Shown piece by piece: positions 23,819 to 35,839 of a stretch of DNA of 64,000 nucleotides (positions within the stretch are counted from its first letter, which is position 1; each line of letters starts with the position of its first letter). The stretch spans positions 14,632,001 through 14,696,000 of the forward strand of contig JBHGNT010000007.1 in NCBI GenBank assembly GCA_043228905.1, in the 5' to 3' direction. The position numbers were made by a program, and so were the translations under genes. The notes beneath the pieces are model-generated. The model did no database searches. It worked only from the letters and a program-made list of their open reading frames with translations, and had not been told where the DNA came from. Origin of the DNA: Azolla caroliniana. Lineage: Eukaryota; Polypodiophyta.

Positions 23819-24130
23819 CCAAAACAATGGTGAAAAGGAATATTGAACTTTACCTTCCTATTGTACTTTTACCATTACTTTCGACACTTACCAAAAGCTT
23901 TCTAATTATCACATTAATAATACACCTAAAGAGGTTTTAGTTCTTAACGGGATTTGAAAGCTATAAAAAGCATTGCCAAAACAATGGTGAAAAGGAATAT
24001 TGAACTTTACCTTCCTATTGTACTTTTATCATTACTTTTGGCAATTACCAAAAGCTTTCTACTTATCACATTAATAATATACCTAAAGAGGTTTTAGTTC
24101 TTAACGGGATTTGAAAGCTATAAAAAGCGT
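23819..24130. repeat. Two-copy direct tandem duplication, 157-bp period
   Basis: CCAAAACAATGGTGAAAAGG occurs at 23,819 and 23,976. Each copy ends with GATTTGAAAGCTATAAAAAG. Few mismatches, so it is younger than the other intergenic duplications. Confidence 0.88.
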
Positions 24131-25428
24131 TGAATATCTTGCAATCATGCCACTTTTAAAGAAAATAACATGAAACATATCTTTGTTACAATCTTTGTCT
24201 TTGCCAACAAATATGGACGGTTTCGTAAATCTATCTCTCTTGACATTGTTTATTGTTTCCTTTACAAGAACCAAACACTATAGACTTGGAAAAGTTAGTT
24301 GGGGGGGATCATTTGAAACCACCAACAAATATTGCAAGGAAACAAGAAGTAATGATGTTGATGTCTTAGTATCATTTTGAAACCACCAACAAATATTACA
24401 AGGAGTTGGAATTTGATTCATAAGAGAAATAGTGGTAGACTAGATAAGTTTTTTTTCCAAAAAAATTATTCTTCATTAGTAGAACTTCTGCATACATGTC
24501 GAAATGTTTAGGTGGAAAACATTACAATGGCTCTAGCCATGATGACCTATAATAGACTAGATAAGTTTTGCTCAATATTTTTAAGAAATAAAACATTACT
24601 TTAAGATTGAATTGCAAACATGGTTGTTTACGTACCCGTATTTAATGTTTAAATACGTATAGTACCTCATCATTTGTATAGTACGCACTATACCTCAATG
24701 TTGTTCAGTCAAATATCATGTACATTTATCCAATATGGTATTTAATATATTTTTTTAAAAACAGGTATAATACGTATTTATAAAGAAAATGTAAGTAAAA
24801 CCCCAACAAAAAGCAAAAGAAAAAAAAGATTTTAGTGAAAAAGAAGCCAAAGGAAAGAAGAAAGAAGAATAGAAGAGACGACGATGAAGAAGATGAAGAA
24901 GAATAGAGAAAATAAGACATAAACCCTACCTGACTCGGAGTGTGATAATCGCACAAGATAGCAGAAGAAAAAGAAGAAAAGAGAAACCTATCCCGAGTGT
25001 GATAATGTAGACGATTCCTCAATCTATAAAGGCATAATTGTAAATAATTACAATTTGAAGTAGAACATCGTGATACGCACTTACACTGATTTATAGAATA
25101 AGGGAATGTCGACATCCATATTACTATAAGTAATTTAGGATGTGAAATGTTCAAATGTCTTATATGCATTTTAGGATGTAGAACTATATTTTACAAAATT
25201 GTGTAAATATAGATGTTTTTTACAATATTATAGATATTTTTTAGAAAGGTAAATAATTTTCAAATTCTAGAAGTATTTAATGTACTATATGTAAAATACG
25301 TATTTGACGTATTTTATAAGTATTTAACATATTAAGAAAACGTATTTAACATATTTTTTAATTGGGAGGTACTATACGGGTATTAATACGTTATATATGT
25401 ATGGTATTCGTACCGTACCTAACGTACC

Positions 25429-25824
25429 TGTTGAGAATCAAGCTCAACTTGGTCTAGTGTGTGAACTCACCTTGAGAGTGAATAGACACTCTAACGATCA
25501 AGAGTCACCATTATGTCACCACTTTGTATTCTAGCATTTAGTATGAGTCATAGAATCATATTATATGACATATAACTTATGAGCTTTCACATTCCCCATG
25601 CTCGATGAGTCTTGTAGTTAATGAAGAGAGAGGGTGACTATATAAAGCACCCTCCTCCCACCTTGTATAATATCGAGTCTTTCTCCTTTGTTAATATACT
25701 TTACCTTGTGTATTCTCTGTGTCTTACTCATTGTCTCTCTCACTCTCACTCTCACTCTCTCTCTCATACACACACATAGTTCATATCTATTCTGCTGCAC
25801 AGAATCCATATCTATTTCTTTACA
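25429..25824 (+). repeat. Copia-A 5' LTR, 396 bp
   Basis: Runs from TGTTGAGAATCAAGCTC to TTTCTTTACA (TG...CA) and is followed at once by a TGGTATCAGAGT primer site at 25,825-25,836. Its start resembles the Copia-C LTR (TGTTGAGAGAAAAGCTC), and the encoded Gag is the same family. No matching 3' LTR is present in the window. Confidence 0.85.
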
Positions 25825-25980
25825 TGGTATCAGAGTGGTTTGGTAGCTCTATCTAGCCCATCCGCGTGTGTTGAGCTCTACGCTGACATTCAAGAAGAAC
25901 CGGCTCATCGCTATCATAGTGCGACTACATAGCTCGCATTCGAAGAGAGAAGAAGAAGAATCGACATAGTGAATACTCAA

Positions 25981-26757
25981 ATGGGGAGCGCTCTCCCTAC
26001 CGAGAAGTTAGATTGAAACAACTTCGCATCTTGGGAGTACAAGATGCACCAATACCTTGTCGAACAAGGCTATTGGAGCTACATCAAAGGAGCGCACGAA
26101 GACCGACCCATCGAAACGGCTCCCGAATACGCGACATGGGAGCAAGCCGCAAGCCGTGTGATGTATTGCTTGGCGACATGTGTTCATGATCACATGCTCG
26201 GCTACATTCGCGAAGCCAAGACATCGAAGGAGGCATGGGAAAATCTAAGAAAGATTTTCGTGGCGAACACAACCGCAAGAAGGCTTCAACTCCACCAAGA
26301 GTTGAACAACATTCAACAAAGGGACATGTCCATCACGACATACACCTTGAAGATCAAGGAGCTTTGCGACTCGCTTGGCTCGATAAGTGTAAATATCGAT
26401 GATGATGAGATGGTGCAAATATGCCTCGGTGGCCTCGCACCATGGTTCGGCGCGATGCGAATCGAAGTTCTAGCAAGGGAGAAATCTCCCTCCTTCTTCG
26501 AGCTCCAATCAATGCTATTGGTCGAAGAAAACCGCGTGCGTACAAGGAGCAATGAGTCGGAATGCCACATGCTCTACACACACTCGAATGGAGGAAGAGG
26601 ACACGGATGAGCGAGAGGCCGATTCGGCCAAGGACAAGGCGGACGAGATCTGACCTACAACAATTCCCAATTTCAGCCGCAAAACGGAAGCCAACGAAGA
26701 ACCTTCGCAAGAAGGGGGAGCTTCCACTCCGGTCTGAGCCGTCAAACCGCAACCGAA
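25981..26757 (+). pseudogene. Copia-A gag, degenerate
   Basis: Begins ATG GGG AGC (MGSALPTEKLD), hits an in-frame TGA at codon 12 (26,014-26,016), then stays open as UBN2-type Gag (YKMHQYLVEQGYWSYIKGA, SFFELQSMLLVEEN) to a second TGA at 26,608. It continues in the same frame through a Q/G/R-rich tail to TAG near 26,757. The aligned position in Copia-C has an Arg codon at the first stop. There is no protease or knuckle: the sequence switches to family B at about 26,755. Confidence 0.82.
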
Positions 26758-29205
26758 TAGTACTTCGTGACGACATTCATAGACGACCACAACCGTTCGA
26801 GCAGATAATGGATGAGAATACCGTGGGTAGTTCGAGGAGTGCTGCCGGTAGATGGGAATCCGGCTCGAATTTACCATGCCGAAGATGCCGGAACTAAACG
26901 GGCTGGCCGAAAGAATGAACCGAACCATAATGGAAAGAGTCTGGAGCATGCTTGCACATGCCAAGTTACCCAGGACGTTTTGGGTTTATGCGTTGATGAC
27001 GGTGATCTATGTGATAAACAGATCACCCTCAATACCCTTGGAAGGAGACTCATTGCAGAAAGTATAGACCGGTACCGGCATCTTAAGGTGTTTGGGTGTC
27101 TCGCTTATGTGCATGTTGCAAATGACAAGAGAGCAAAGTTGGATCCGAAGTTCAGGCTATGCATATTCCTTGGATACAGCGATGATGAGTTTGGTTACCA
27201 AGTTTGGGATCTGGTCGACAAGAAGGTGTTCCGGAGTCGGGACATAGTCTTCATGGAAGACAAGACCATCGCCGACTGGGAGTTGGAAAAGAAGATGATG
27301 AACTCTGGATCATCCAATGAAAACCGGTTTGAGGACAGAAGGACCAACCCGGTTGAAAACCGGATGTTGGCCGGCAACCAGATGACACTCGATGAACCGG
27401 CCGGATACGGACAAGAAACCAAACCGACCGAAGAAGAAGAAGAAGAAGAAGAAGAAGAAGAAGAAGAAGACACCGGAACCAGACAAGATCCCGAATCAGA
27501 TTTAGATGAAGAACAAACAAAGGAACTGGTAGTTAGAAACCAAGGACGGAGATATCCTCTTCGAGAGAGAAGAGCCCCTTGGAGATTTCTGGATGTAGAG
27601 CACATATTGCTAACCAATGAGGGGGAGCCGAAAAGCTTTGAAGAAGCAAAGAAAGACACCCATAGCTGCAAGTGGTTGAGTGCCATGCAGGACGAGATGG
27701 ATTCCCTACATGACAACCACACGTATGAACTCACGGAGTTGCCGAAAGGAAAGAGGGCACTCCGAAACAAGTGGGTGTACAAGCTAAAACCGGGAGATGC
27801 CGGAAACCCACCGAGATACAAAGCCCGGATTGTGGTGAAGGGGTTCCAGCAGAAGAAAGGAGTGGATTTCGACGAGATCTTTGCCCCGGTAGTTAAGATG
27901 ACTTCCATCCGGACGGTGCTGAGCATAGCGGCAAGCCTAGACCTCGAGGTAGAGAAACTAGACGTAAAGACGACGTTCCTCCATGGTGACCTCGAAGAGG
28001 AGATCTACATGCAGCAGCCAGAAGGATTTGTGAAGAAAGGGAAGGATCATTTGGTATGCCGGTTGAAGAAGAGCTGATACGGACTAAAGCAAGCTCCTCG
28101 TCAATGGTACCGGAAATTCGACTCCTTCATGAACGACCAAGGGTACCACAAGACGCATGCCGATACTGCGTGTTTGTGAAGAAATTTGACGGAGGGGATT
28201 TCCTGATATTCCTCCTATATGCGGATGATATGTTGATCGTCGGACGAGACCAAGGAAAGATTCAGATGTTGAAGAAGGCTCTGAACCGGACCTTCTCAAT
28301 GAAAGTCTTGGGTCCAACAAGACAGATATTGGGAATGCACATCATCTGGGACCGGTCGAAGAAGCTATTGTGGTTGTCACATGAGAAGTACGTGACAAAG
28401 GTGCTCCAACAATTCAACATGTTGGAGGCGAAACTGGTCGGATCGACACTTCTGGCAAACATCAAGCTATCTGGAAAACAAAGCCTGAGGACAAAGGTAG
28501 AGAAGATGGATATGATGAAGATACCATATGCCTCTGCCATCGGAAGCTTGATATATGTGATGGTATGTACCCGGCTTGATATCGGATATGCAGACGGAGT
28601 GGTGAACCGGTTCATGAGCAATTCCGGAAGAAAGCACTGGAACGTGGTAAAGTGGGTACTCCGGTATTTGAAAGGAACCTAGAGTATGTACCTCCGATTC
28701 GGCTTCGATAAACCCCTCTTGGAAGGCTTCACTGATTCGGATATGTCGGCTATTGCGGATACCAGCCGGTCTACATCCGGATATGTCATGACATATGCAG
28801 GGGGAGTTGTTTCGTGGCAGTCGAGGCTGCAGAAGACGGTTGCATTGTCAACCACGAAGGCGGAGTACATGGAAACTGTGGAAGTCAGCTAGGAGATAAT
28901 CTTGATGAAGGACTTCATTGGAGAGCTAGGGATTCAACATGAGGAATATCGGCTCTACTACGACAGTCAAAGTGCCATCCACCTTGTGAGGAACGCGGCC
29001 TACCATTCCTAGATGAAACATATCCAACGGAGGTACCACTGGATCCAGGAGAGAGTAGAAGATCAAGAGTTCATGCTGATGAAGATCCACACGGAGGACT
29101 ATGGGTCGGATATGCTGACCAAGGTGTTGACAACCGACAAGCTGGACGCGTGCCGAAAGCGGATCAGGTTGACGAGACATCCCATGCTGGAGTGAAGGGG
29201 GAGAT
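26757..29205 (+). pseudogene. Copia-B (copy 1) integrase-RT-RNase H, degenerate
   Basis: Picks up inside the integrase core (FIDDHNR), with an internal deletion, then ELNGLAERMNRT, the linker, RT and RNase H. Phase changes near 26,880 and 27,060. The RT stretch (26,812-28,077) reads to a TGA after CRLKKS. RT resumes at 28,081 in other phases with YADDMLIVG in place of YVDD. RNase H is broken by stops near 28,681, 28,891 and 29,012. A Glu-rich linker contains a 14-codon GAA run at about 27,430-27,471. A polypurine tract (AAGGGGGAGAT) precedes the LTR at 29,206. Confidence 0.88.
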
Positions 29206-29802
29206 TGTTGGGAAGTCTGTCCCTTCGTATGGGATTCAGGCATGAATGAAGAGAACCTGGTGAGAACCGAAAGAGATCCGGAAACTGGATCGGATGGATC
29301 CGGTGAGAACCGGAAAAGATCCGGAAACTGGATCGGATGGACCCGGTGATAACCGGAAGAGAAGACATATTTGTAAATATGTTTTGAGTAAGCCTATTGA
29401 GGCTATATTTGTAAATAGCCCTAAGTTCATATGAGTATAAATATGACCTAGGGCAATCACAGAAGGTAGTGTTGTCATATTGTTGTATGTGCATAACTGT
29501 TGTATAGAGAGAGAGGAGATACAGAGCGATACTCTATTGTAACCGCCGCTTGGCGAAGATACAGAGCTCAAGGTCGTTGCCTCTGAGTCTCTGATTGTAC
29601 CTTTCTTATATAGTGATAGTTTGGAGTCTGTGGGCTCCCGTGGTTTTTCCCTATTAGGTTTTTCCATGTAAACATCATGTGTACTTTCTATTGTTTGTGT
29701 GTGCATGTGTACTAATCTCCAACCCCATTTCTGTGTTAGATTCTCATCGAAGTGATTCAAGACTCTGTTGTGGCTGAGCAATATTCTAAGCTATTTCCTA
29801 CA
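29206..29802 (+). repeat. Copia-B (copy 1) 3' LTR, about 597 bp
   Basis: Starts TGTTGGGAAGTCTGTCCC directly after the polypurine tract. It aligns through its length with the copia-B LTR at 59,926-60,519 (opposite orientation), sharing the CCTAGGGCAA and CGGAAACTGG-type segments. The end is placed at TTTCCTACA by comparison and may be off by a few bases. The sequence after it is Ty3-D integrase. Confidence 0.8.
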
Positions 29803-29902
29803 TCTCCTTCTTCAATTTTTCTTAGACGAAGACGATGCTTTTTATCAAAATTCTCCTTGTTCCTCAATCGAGCCTCACGCAACCGTTCTATTGCTAACTC
29901 GA
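29803..29902 (-). pseudogene. Ty3-D integrase fragment, downstream half
   Basis: The minus strand encodes AIERLREARLRNKENFDKKH followed by a motif ending KIEEGD, matching the C-terminal integrase of Ty3-E (AAERLRAARMKNKALFDRTH, then KIEEGD). Its other half is at 48,337-48,621, on the far side of the Ty3-H insertion. The last five bases, CTCGA (29,898-29,902), are repeated at 48,337-48,341. Confidence 0.82.
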
Positions 29903-30340
29903 TGTCAGTCAGGAACAGTACTAAGACAGAGAAGGAATTAGTACTAAAAGAAGTATTAGTACTAAGAGAGGTGAAGAACTCTCGAGAGAAGGAAAGAGTG
30001 AGTGAGAGGGAGGGAGAGAGAGATCGAGAGAGAGAGAGAGAGAGTGATGATCAGAAAAGATATATATTATGTGAAGAAAATGTACAGTAGCTAGGAGGCT
30101 TAAGACTGGCATTGAACCGATTTGGTTCGAAATAATGCCTTGTGCCTCCTTTTATAGTGTTCTAAGGAATACTCCTGAAGTTTCTAGAATGTTCCAGAGA
30201 AATCTGGAATATACATCAATTTTCTATAATAAAACATAAAGGAAAATAATATTCTATGTATTACAATGTATAGTCTAATGGTCGAGAGCTCGACCCATGT
30301 AGTATAAGGTCATGGGTTCGAGTCTTGCCATATCATGATA
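29903..30340 (-). repeat. Ty3-H 3' LTR, 438 bp
   Basis: On the plus strand it starts TGTCAGTCAGGAAC, where the other LTR has TGTCAGGAAC (a 4-bp TCAG duplication), and ends ATCATGATA (the other LTR ends ATGACA). Shorter (GA)n tract than the right LTR. It carries the same TATA box and the TTGAACCGATTT block (30,112-30,123). Confidence 0.9.
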
Positions 30341-33300
30341 CTATCCCCCCTTTAAAACGACGAGTGTAACGAGTCGTTTTGGATTGAGGACCCGGTTTGT
30401 CTGGATATTGACGATGGAAGTTTCAAGAAGAGCACGAGCATTGGTGACATTCTCTATCGGTTCCCAAGTACGCTCGCTGGGACTATATCCTAGCCAATCG
30501 ACTAGATAGTAGAGCTTGTTCCGAACAAGCTTGGAATCAAGGATGGAGGCAACCTCGTACTCAGGTCCATCTTCAAGCTCGATCGGGGGTGGAGGCTGTG
30601 TAATACGTCCTGGGATGGTGCTTTCTTGATAGGGTTCGAGGAGAGAACTATGAAACACCGGATGTATCCAAAGTTGTGGAGGTAGATCAAGACGAAAAGC
30701 GACATCATTAATCTTTCCGATAACACGAAAAGGACCTAATCGCCGATAATCCAACTTCTTGCATGGGCGAGTAGTCTTGATGTGTCGTCGGAGTAGCCAT
30801 ACCCGATCTCCAATGTTAAAACTAGATGAGAGTCGATGACGATCCGCATAAACCTTGTGTGTTTGTTGAGCTTGTTGGAGATGAGTAGATAAATCCGCTT
30901 GTATCTTGCGTAACCTCTCCAAACGATCCTCTACGCAAGGATTTGTGGACACCTCTGGGGTTTCAAGTACACACCACCGGGGGTGACATCCCGTATAAGC
31001 ATAAAATGGCGTAACTTTCGTGGATGCGTGGATAGAGTTGTTATAGGAAAATTCGGCGAAGTGGAGAATATCTGCCCAGTCATCCTGATGATAGCTGAGA
31101 AAGCACCGCAGATATTGCTCCAGCGTTTGATTGGTTCGTTCGGCCTCGCCATCGGTTTGTGGGTGGTAGCCGGAGGAGAGGTTACAAGTGACCTTGAGCA
31201 TGTTAAAAAGGTGCTTCTAGAATTTTGACACGAACTGGGGTCCACAGTCGCTGATGATACTATCGGGAAGTCCATGATGTCGACATACTTCACGCATGAC
31301 AATTTCGGCAATGTCTTCACTGGAGATCTCCTTAGTACATGGCAAGAAATGAGCCATCTTCGTATATCGATCGACCACCGTTAGAATCGCATTGAACCCC
31401 TTAGAGACCGGAAGATCTGTGATGAAGTCTAGAGCAATGGATAGCCACGGCTTGTTTGGAATTGGTAATGGTTCTAATAAACCATATGGATGATGCCTTG
31501 GCATTTTCGCTCTGCAGCATGTATCACAAGTCCGAACAAAATCCTCGACAAATTGTTGCATACAGGGCCACCAGAATGATCGTTGTACTAAATGTAGTGT
31601 TTTAGTACTACCAAAATGCCCAACTGTATATGTGTCATGACAGTTTTGTACTACTTGAAGGCGGCAAGAACCATTAGGAACATACAAAAGTTCTTTAAAG
31701 AAGAGTAATCCATCATGGTATTTGAATTGCCGATAGTCCGTACCTGGTGGTTGCGACTGTGAACACGACGCTCGAGAGGGATCAATTTGTGCTAATATAG
31801 GTTGGGCGAACGCATCTGTCTTCAAGTCTTCGCATATGGTATCGATAACGCGGGAATCCATAGGCATGTCAAAGATCTTTGTTGCTTGTAGTCGTGCCGG
31901 TCCCAAGATGACTTGTTTTTGGTTATCGAAAGCTGGCTCCCCGGGACGGGGTGCTAGGTACGAACGCCGTGATAATGCATCGGCCTTCCCTTGGTGCTTC
32001 CCCAAACGATATGTAATTTTGAAGTCGAAACGCGTGAGGAAGTGGGCCCACCGAGCTTGACGTCGATTCAACACACGAGCATCTTGAAAGTAGGCAAGGT
32101 TCTTGTGGTCACTAAATACGGTGACCGGATGAGAGGATCCCTCCAGAAAATGCCTCCATTGCATAAAAGAATCCATTATTGCCAATAGCTCCTTATCATG
32201 AATTTCGTAGTTGATTTCCGCGGCGTCAAACTTGCGTGAGTGAAAAGCCACAGGATGTAGCTTCTCATCATTCCCCTGTTGTGACAGAATGCTCCCCAAT
32301 GCAAAATCCGATGCGTCAACTTTGATAATAAATGGTTTTTCTGGATCGACATGAGCTAGAATTGGAGCCGATGTAAATGCCTTTTTAAGACTCTCGAAAG
32401 CCACGTCCGTTTCTTTAGACCAAATGAACGGTTGTCCCTTCCTGGTAAGTTGTGTGAGAGGTAGAACGATCTTTGAGTAATCTTGTATGAACTTCCGGTA
32501 AAAATTGGCAAAGCCTAGGAAGCATTACACATCCCGCACCGAACGTGGAGTCTGCCATTCTACCACCGTTTTGACCTTAGCTGGGTCCATGGAGACGCCT
32601 TCTGACGGAATGATGTAGCCGAGAAATTCCACTTGGTTGCACCCGAAACTAAATTTTTCCAGCTTTGCATACAGACCATGTTCTCGAAGTCGTTTTAGTA
32701 CTAATAGTACATGAGAATCATGTTCTTCTTGGGTCTTTGAATAAACCAGTAGATCATCCAAATAGATGATCAAACAATCATCCAATAGATCTCAGAATAT
32801 ATCATTAGCCATGCGCTGGAAGACTGCCGGTGCATTAGTGAGGCCGAACGGATGACCGTATACTTGAAGTGCCCATATCTGGTGCGAAACGCGGTCTTCC
32901 ATTCGTCTCCTGGTCGGATCCGTACGAGGTTATATGGTCCCCGTAAGTCGATCTTCGTGAAGAACCTGGCACCATTGATCGTTCTAAAAGACTTGAGATA
33001 AGGGGAAGAGCATACCTATTCCTGATTGTAACCTTATTCAGGCCACAGTAATCTACAACAAGACGAAGCGATCCATCCTTTTTCTTGACGAAGAAAATGG
33101 GCGCGCCGGCTGGAGATTTCGAATGCCGGATGAAACCATTTTCCAAATTCTCCTCTATATAGGCCCGAAGGACTTATAGCTCAGTTGGTGACAAATTGTA
33201 TATCGGTCCCCATGGCGGCTCTTTTCCCGGTTGTAAATCGATGGGGCAATCGTACGGTCGATGATGAGGAAGTGTGTTGGCTTGTACTTTATCAAACACA

Positions 33301-33884
33301 TCGGCGTAATGACGATACTTCTCGGGAAGTTGAACGATGGATCCTTCTTTAGTGGTGCTGGAGGGGTTTACTGATATTGCAAAGAGGAACATTTCCTCCT
33401 TGTGCCCTTCTTTACGCAACTGACGTAGCGAAATGGTTGCCATCTTCTGAGTTGACCCTTGGGTTTGTCGACACCGGATTTCTCTTGTTCTCCAATCTAT
33501 GTCTGGGTTATGTAACTCGAACCACGGTAATCCTAAAACTATGGGATGTTCTGGGATACTAATAATATTAAATGATACTACACATGCTAAGTTATCTAGG
33601 ACAATATTAATGGGCTCTGACTCTTCTATGATATTTCCAGAAGCAATGGGATGTCCATCAATGACTACTACAGAGGCTGGACACTGGAGTTTTCTTAGGG
33701 ATATCTTATGAGCTTGAGCAAATTTCTTATCCATAAAGCAAGAGTTAGCTCCGGAATCTAGGAGTGCTAGGACATGTACTGGAGGGGTACTTTTAGTACT
33801 AACTATTACTTGGGCTACGAACACATCACTAACTTGCTTAGAGGGAATGGAACCACTAATGGGCTGCACAGATCTAGGGCTGTC
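30341..33884 (-). pseudogene. Ty3-H pol: protease-RT-RNase H-integrase-chromodomain, degenerate
   Basis: Order on the minus strand: aspartic protease (33,869-33,174; LLDSGANSCFMD), RT (33,146-32,525, with [20 protein letters not shown] and [11 protein letters not shown]), RNase H (32,404 onward; IKVDASDFALGSILSQQG), HHCC and core integrase (DFITDLPVSKGFNAILTVVD), C-terminal integrase, and a chromodomain (EYEVASILDSKLVRNKLYYL, WEPIEN) ending at 30,341. Breaks: TAA near 33,172, TGA near 32,792, TAA near 32,525, TAG at 31,217 inside SKF_K of integrase, and one frame change between about 32,835 and 33,000. The polypurine tract AAAGGGGGGATAG abuts the 3' LTR. Confidence 0.9.
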
Positions 33885-34276
33885 TGTTGAGAGAAAAGCT
33901 CAACATCGGCCTGATCGGCTGAAGAAGCCGAGGACCGGATCGGTTGGTACCGATCGGTTAGGCCGAGTGCGTAAACCGGGAGGTCGTTAGGAAAGATATT
34001 CCATGAGGAATATATTTGGGAGTTAGTGTAGGAGCTCTTGATGAGCATTGAAGTACTGTCAGTACTTCGGTCAGTCCTTCTAGGACTTGTATAAAAGTGT
34101 TCACTGAGCACGTCTTATGTACAGACTGAGTATTATTGTTGAATATAGTTCTTGTGTTCTCTCTCACTCTCTCTGTCTCTCCTGCGTATACTGCGTAAGC
34201 TCAAGCTCTCCATTAAACCTGAGTTTTCTTCCTTCTGTTCAGTCTTCATACCTGCTTCCGCACGCTACTTTCTACA
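33885..34276 (+). repeat. Copia-C 5' LTR, 392 bp
   Basis: TGTTGAGAGAAAAGCTC to CTACTTTCTACA, followed immediately by the primer site. Contains TTGTATAAAAGTGTTC, a good TATA context, near 34,092. Confidence 0.92.
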
Positions 34277-34288
34277 TGGTATCAGAGA
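34277..34288 (+). promoter_or_regulatory. Primer binding site of Copia-C, tRNA-iMet type
   Basis: TGGTATCAGAGA directly adjoining the 5' LTR, no spacer. Confidence 0.9.
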
Positions 34289-34348
34289 GCGAGGGTTGAG
34301 AACCTCTCTGCAGCCGACACAGCTTGACGAAGAAGAACAAGAAGAACG

Positions 34349-35839
34349 ATGGATAGAGGCATGGCGAGCTCGCTTCCAACAGAGAAGCTCGACAGAACCA
34401 ACTACGTGTCTTGGTCCTACAAGATGCACCAGTACCTGCTCGGGCACGACTACTGGAGTTATGTCGAAGGAGCTAATGACGCGGCACCCGAATCGACACA
34501 GAGAGACTTCCCGTCGTGGGAGCAATCGGCGAGCAGGGTATTATACTGCTTCGCGTCGTGTGTAGGCGAACAACTATTGAGCTATGTTCGGGATGCAAAG
34601 ACGCCGAAGGGTGCGTGGGAAAATCTGAAGAAGATTTTCGCCGCGAGCACAACAGCCAGGAAGCTTCAGCTCCGACAGGAGTTGAGCAACCTACGACAAC
34701 GCGACTTGTCGGTGGCGGACTATACCTCGAAGATCAAGGATATCTGCGACTCCCTCACCTCCATAGAGGTGAACATCGAGGAGAGCGAGATGGTCCAGAT
34801 CTGTCTCGGAGGTTTGGCGTCGAAGTTCGGAGCTTTACGAACGGCTGTGTGTACCCGGGAGAATACGCCGTCCTTTTTCGAACTACAGTCAATGCTCCTG
34901 GTAGAGGAGAACCACGCGGGTGCGTCTACAAGCACGCACACCGACATCAGAATGCTGTACACGGAGGGAGATAGGCCCCGTGGACGTGGAGGACAAGGCG
35001 AGTCAGCGCGCAATGCAGGCGGCCGACGAGATCAGGGAAGAAGGCACCGAAGTGATGCCGACAACAACTCCGGACCCTTCGGAAAGAGGGGGAGTCGAAG
35101 CGATGAGAACCGGCAAGGGAAGTCCATCACGGAGTGCTGGTACTGTGGCAAGAAAGGCCACAGGGAAAGTGAGTGCTGGAAGAAGCGCACCGATTCGGAG
35201 AGAAATGGTTCCAGGAACGGCTCCAGACATACCGACAAGGGAAATCGGCAGCGATCGCACTACGCCGAAGACTCCGGGAGAGCCGGAGAAGGGTCTGCCT
35301 TCGTGACGAGACACGAAGAAAACTCAATAAAACAGAGCACCCCGAGATCGGACGAGGTGTGGTACGTAGACTCCGGCGCGTCAAACCACATGAAGAGCCA
35401 TAAGGAGTGGTTCTCGTACCTCGAAAAACCGATACAACCTGGAGTAGTCACAACTGGAGACGACACTTCGCATCCGATCGCGAATGTCGGAGAAGTTCCC
35501 CTTAGTCATGTCAGGCAGAAAGGGAAACTCATGAACGTGCTACACGTTCCGACAATCACGAAAAACTTGGTCTCGGTCGGACAGATCGTTGACCAAGGGA
35601 TGGAGGTTCGGTTTACACACCTCGGGTGCTTCATTGAGGAAGAAGGCCGTGTGATTGCGCAAGGGCGCAGAGACGGGAGGATGTTCATCCTCGACTCCAC
35701 TGATGGTGGCACCGCAATGTTCGCGAAGGGAAGAAAAACCAAGTCGGACATCGCCTTGTGGCACAAGCGGATAGGCCACGTCACAGCATCTTCAAGATCT
35801 GCAATCGAAACAGGTAGTGTTCGGATTGCCCAAATTTAG
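34349..35839 (+). CDS. Copia-C gag-protease (5' part of polyprotein)
   Basis: 496 residues. MDRGMASSLPTEKLDRTNYV opens a UBN2-type Gag (about 10-190). Then comes a basic, R/G/S-rich segment, CCHC knuckle CWYCGKKGHRESEC (about 260), aspartic protease VWYVDSGASNHM (about 340) and the start of the pre-integrase domain (LWHKRIGHV). It ends prematurely at a TAG (35,837) because of a frameshift near 35,815. The integrase continues in another phase at 35,817. GC content is visibly higher than in Copia-1. Confidence 0.9.
   Translation: MDRGMASSLPTEKLDRTNYVSWSYKMHQYLLGHDYWSYVEGANDAAPESTQRDFPSWEQSASRVLYCFASCVGEQLLSYVRDAKTPKGAWENLKKIFAASTTARKLQLRQELSNLRQRDLSVADYTSKIKDICDSLTSIEVNIEESEMVQICLGGLASKFGALRTAVCTRENTPSFFELQSMLLVEENHAGASTSTHTDIRMLYTEGDRPRGRGGQGESARNAGGRRDQGRRHRSDADNNSGPFGKRGSRSDENRQGKSITECWYCGKKGHRESECWKKRTDSERNGSRNGSRHTDKGNRQRSHYAEDSGRAGEGSAFVTRHEENSIKQSTPRSDEVWYVDSGASNHMKSHKEWFSYLEKPIQPGVVTTGDDTSHPIANVGEVPLSHVRQKGKLMNVLHVPTITKNLVSVGQIVDQGMEVRFTHLGCFIEEEGRVIAQGRRDGRMFILDSTDGGTAMFAKGRKTKSDIALWHKRIGHVTASSRSAIETGSVRIAQI

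Larger units (their letters stand above)
18641..25428. other. Intergenic region, no gene recognised
   Basis: 6.8 kb of AT-rich DNA with poly(C) and poly(T) runs (near 18,787), (GT)n near 19,093-19,125 and (TA)n(CA)n at about 21,158-21,195. No open frame here has recognisable protein content or codon structure. It holds two local duplications and a possible small DNA transposon, listed separately. Confidence 0.65.

Noticed and set aside
29921-30112. Ser/Leu-rich frame over a GA repeat
   Set aside because: Lies in the Ty3-H LTR and reflects the (GA)n tract.
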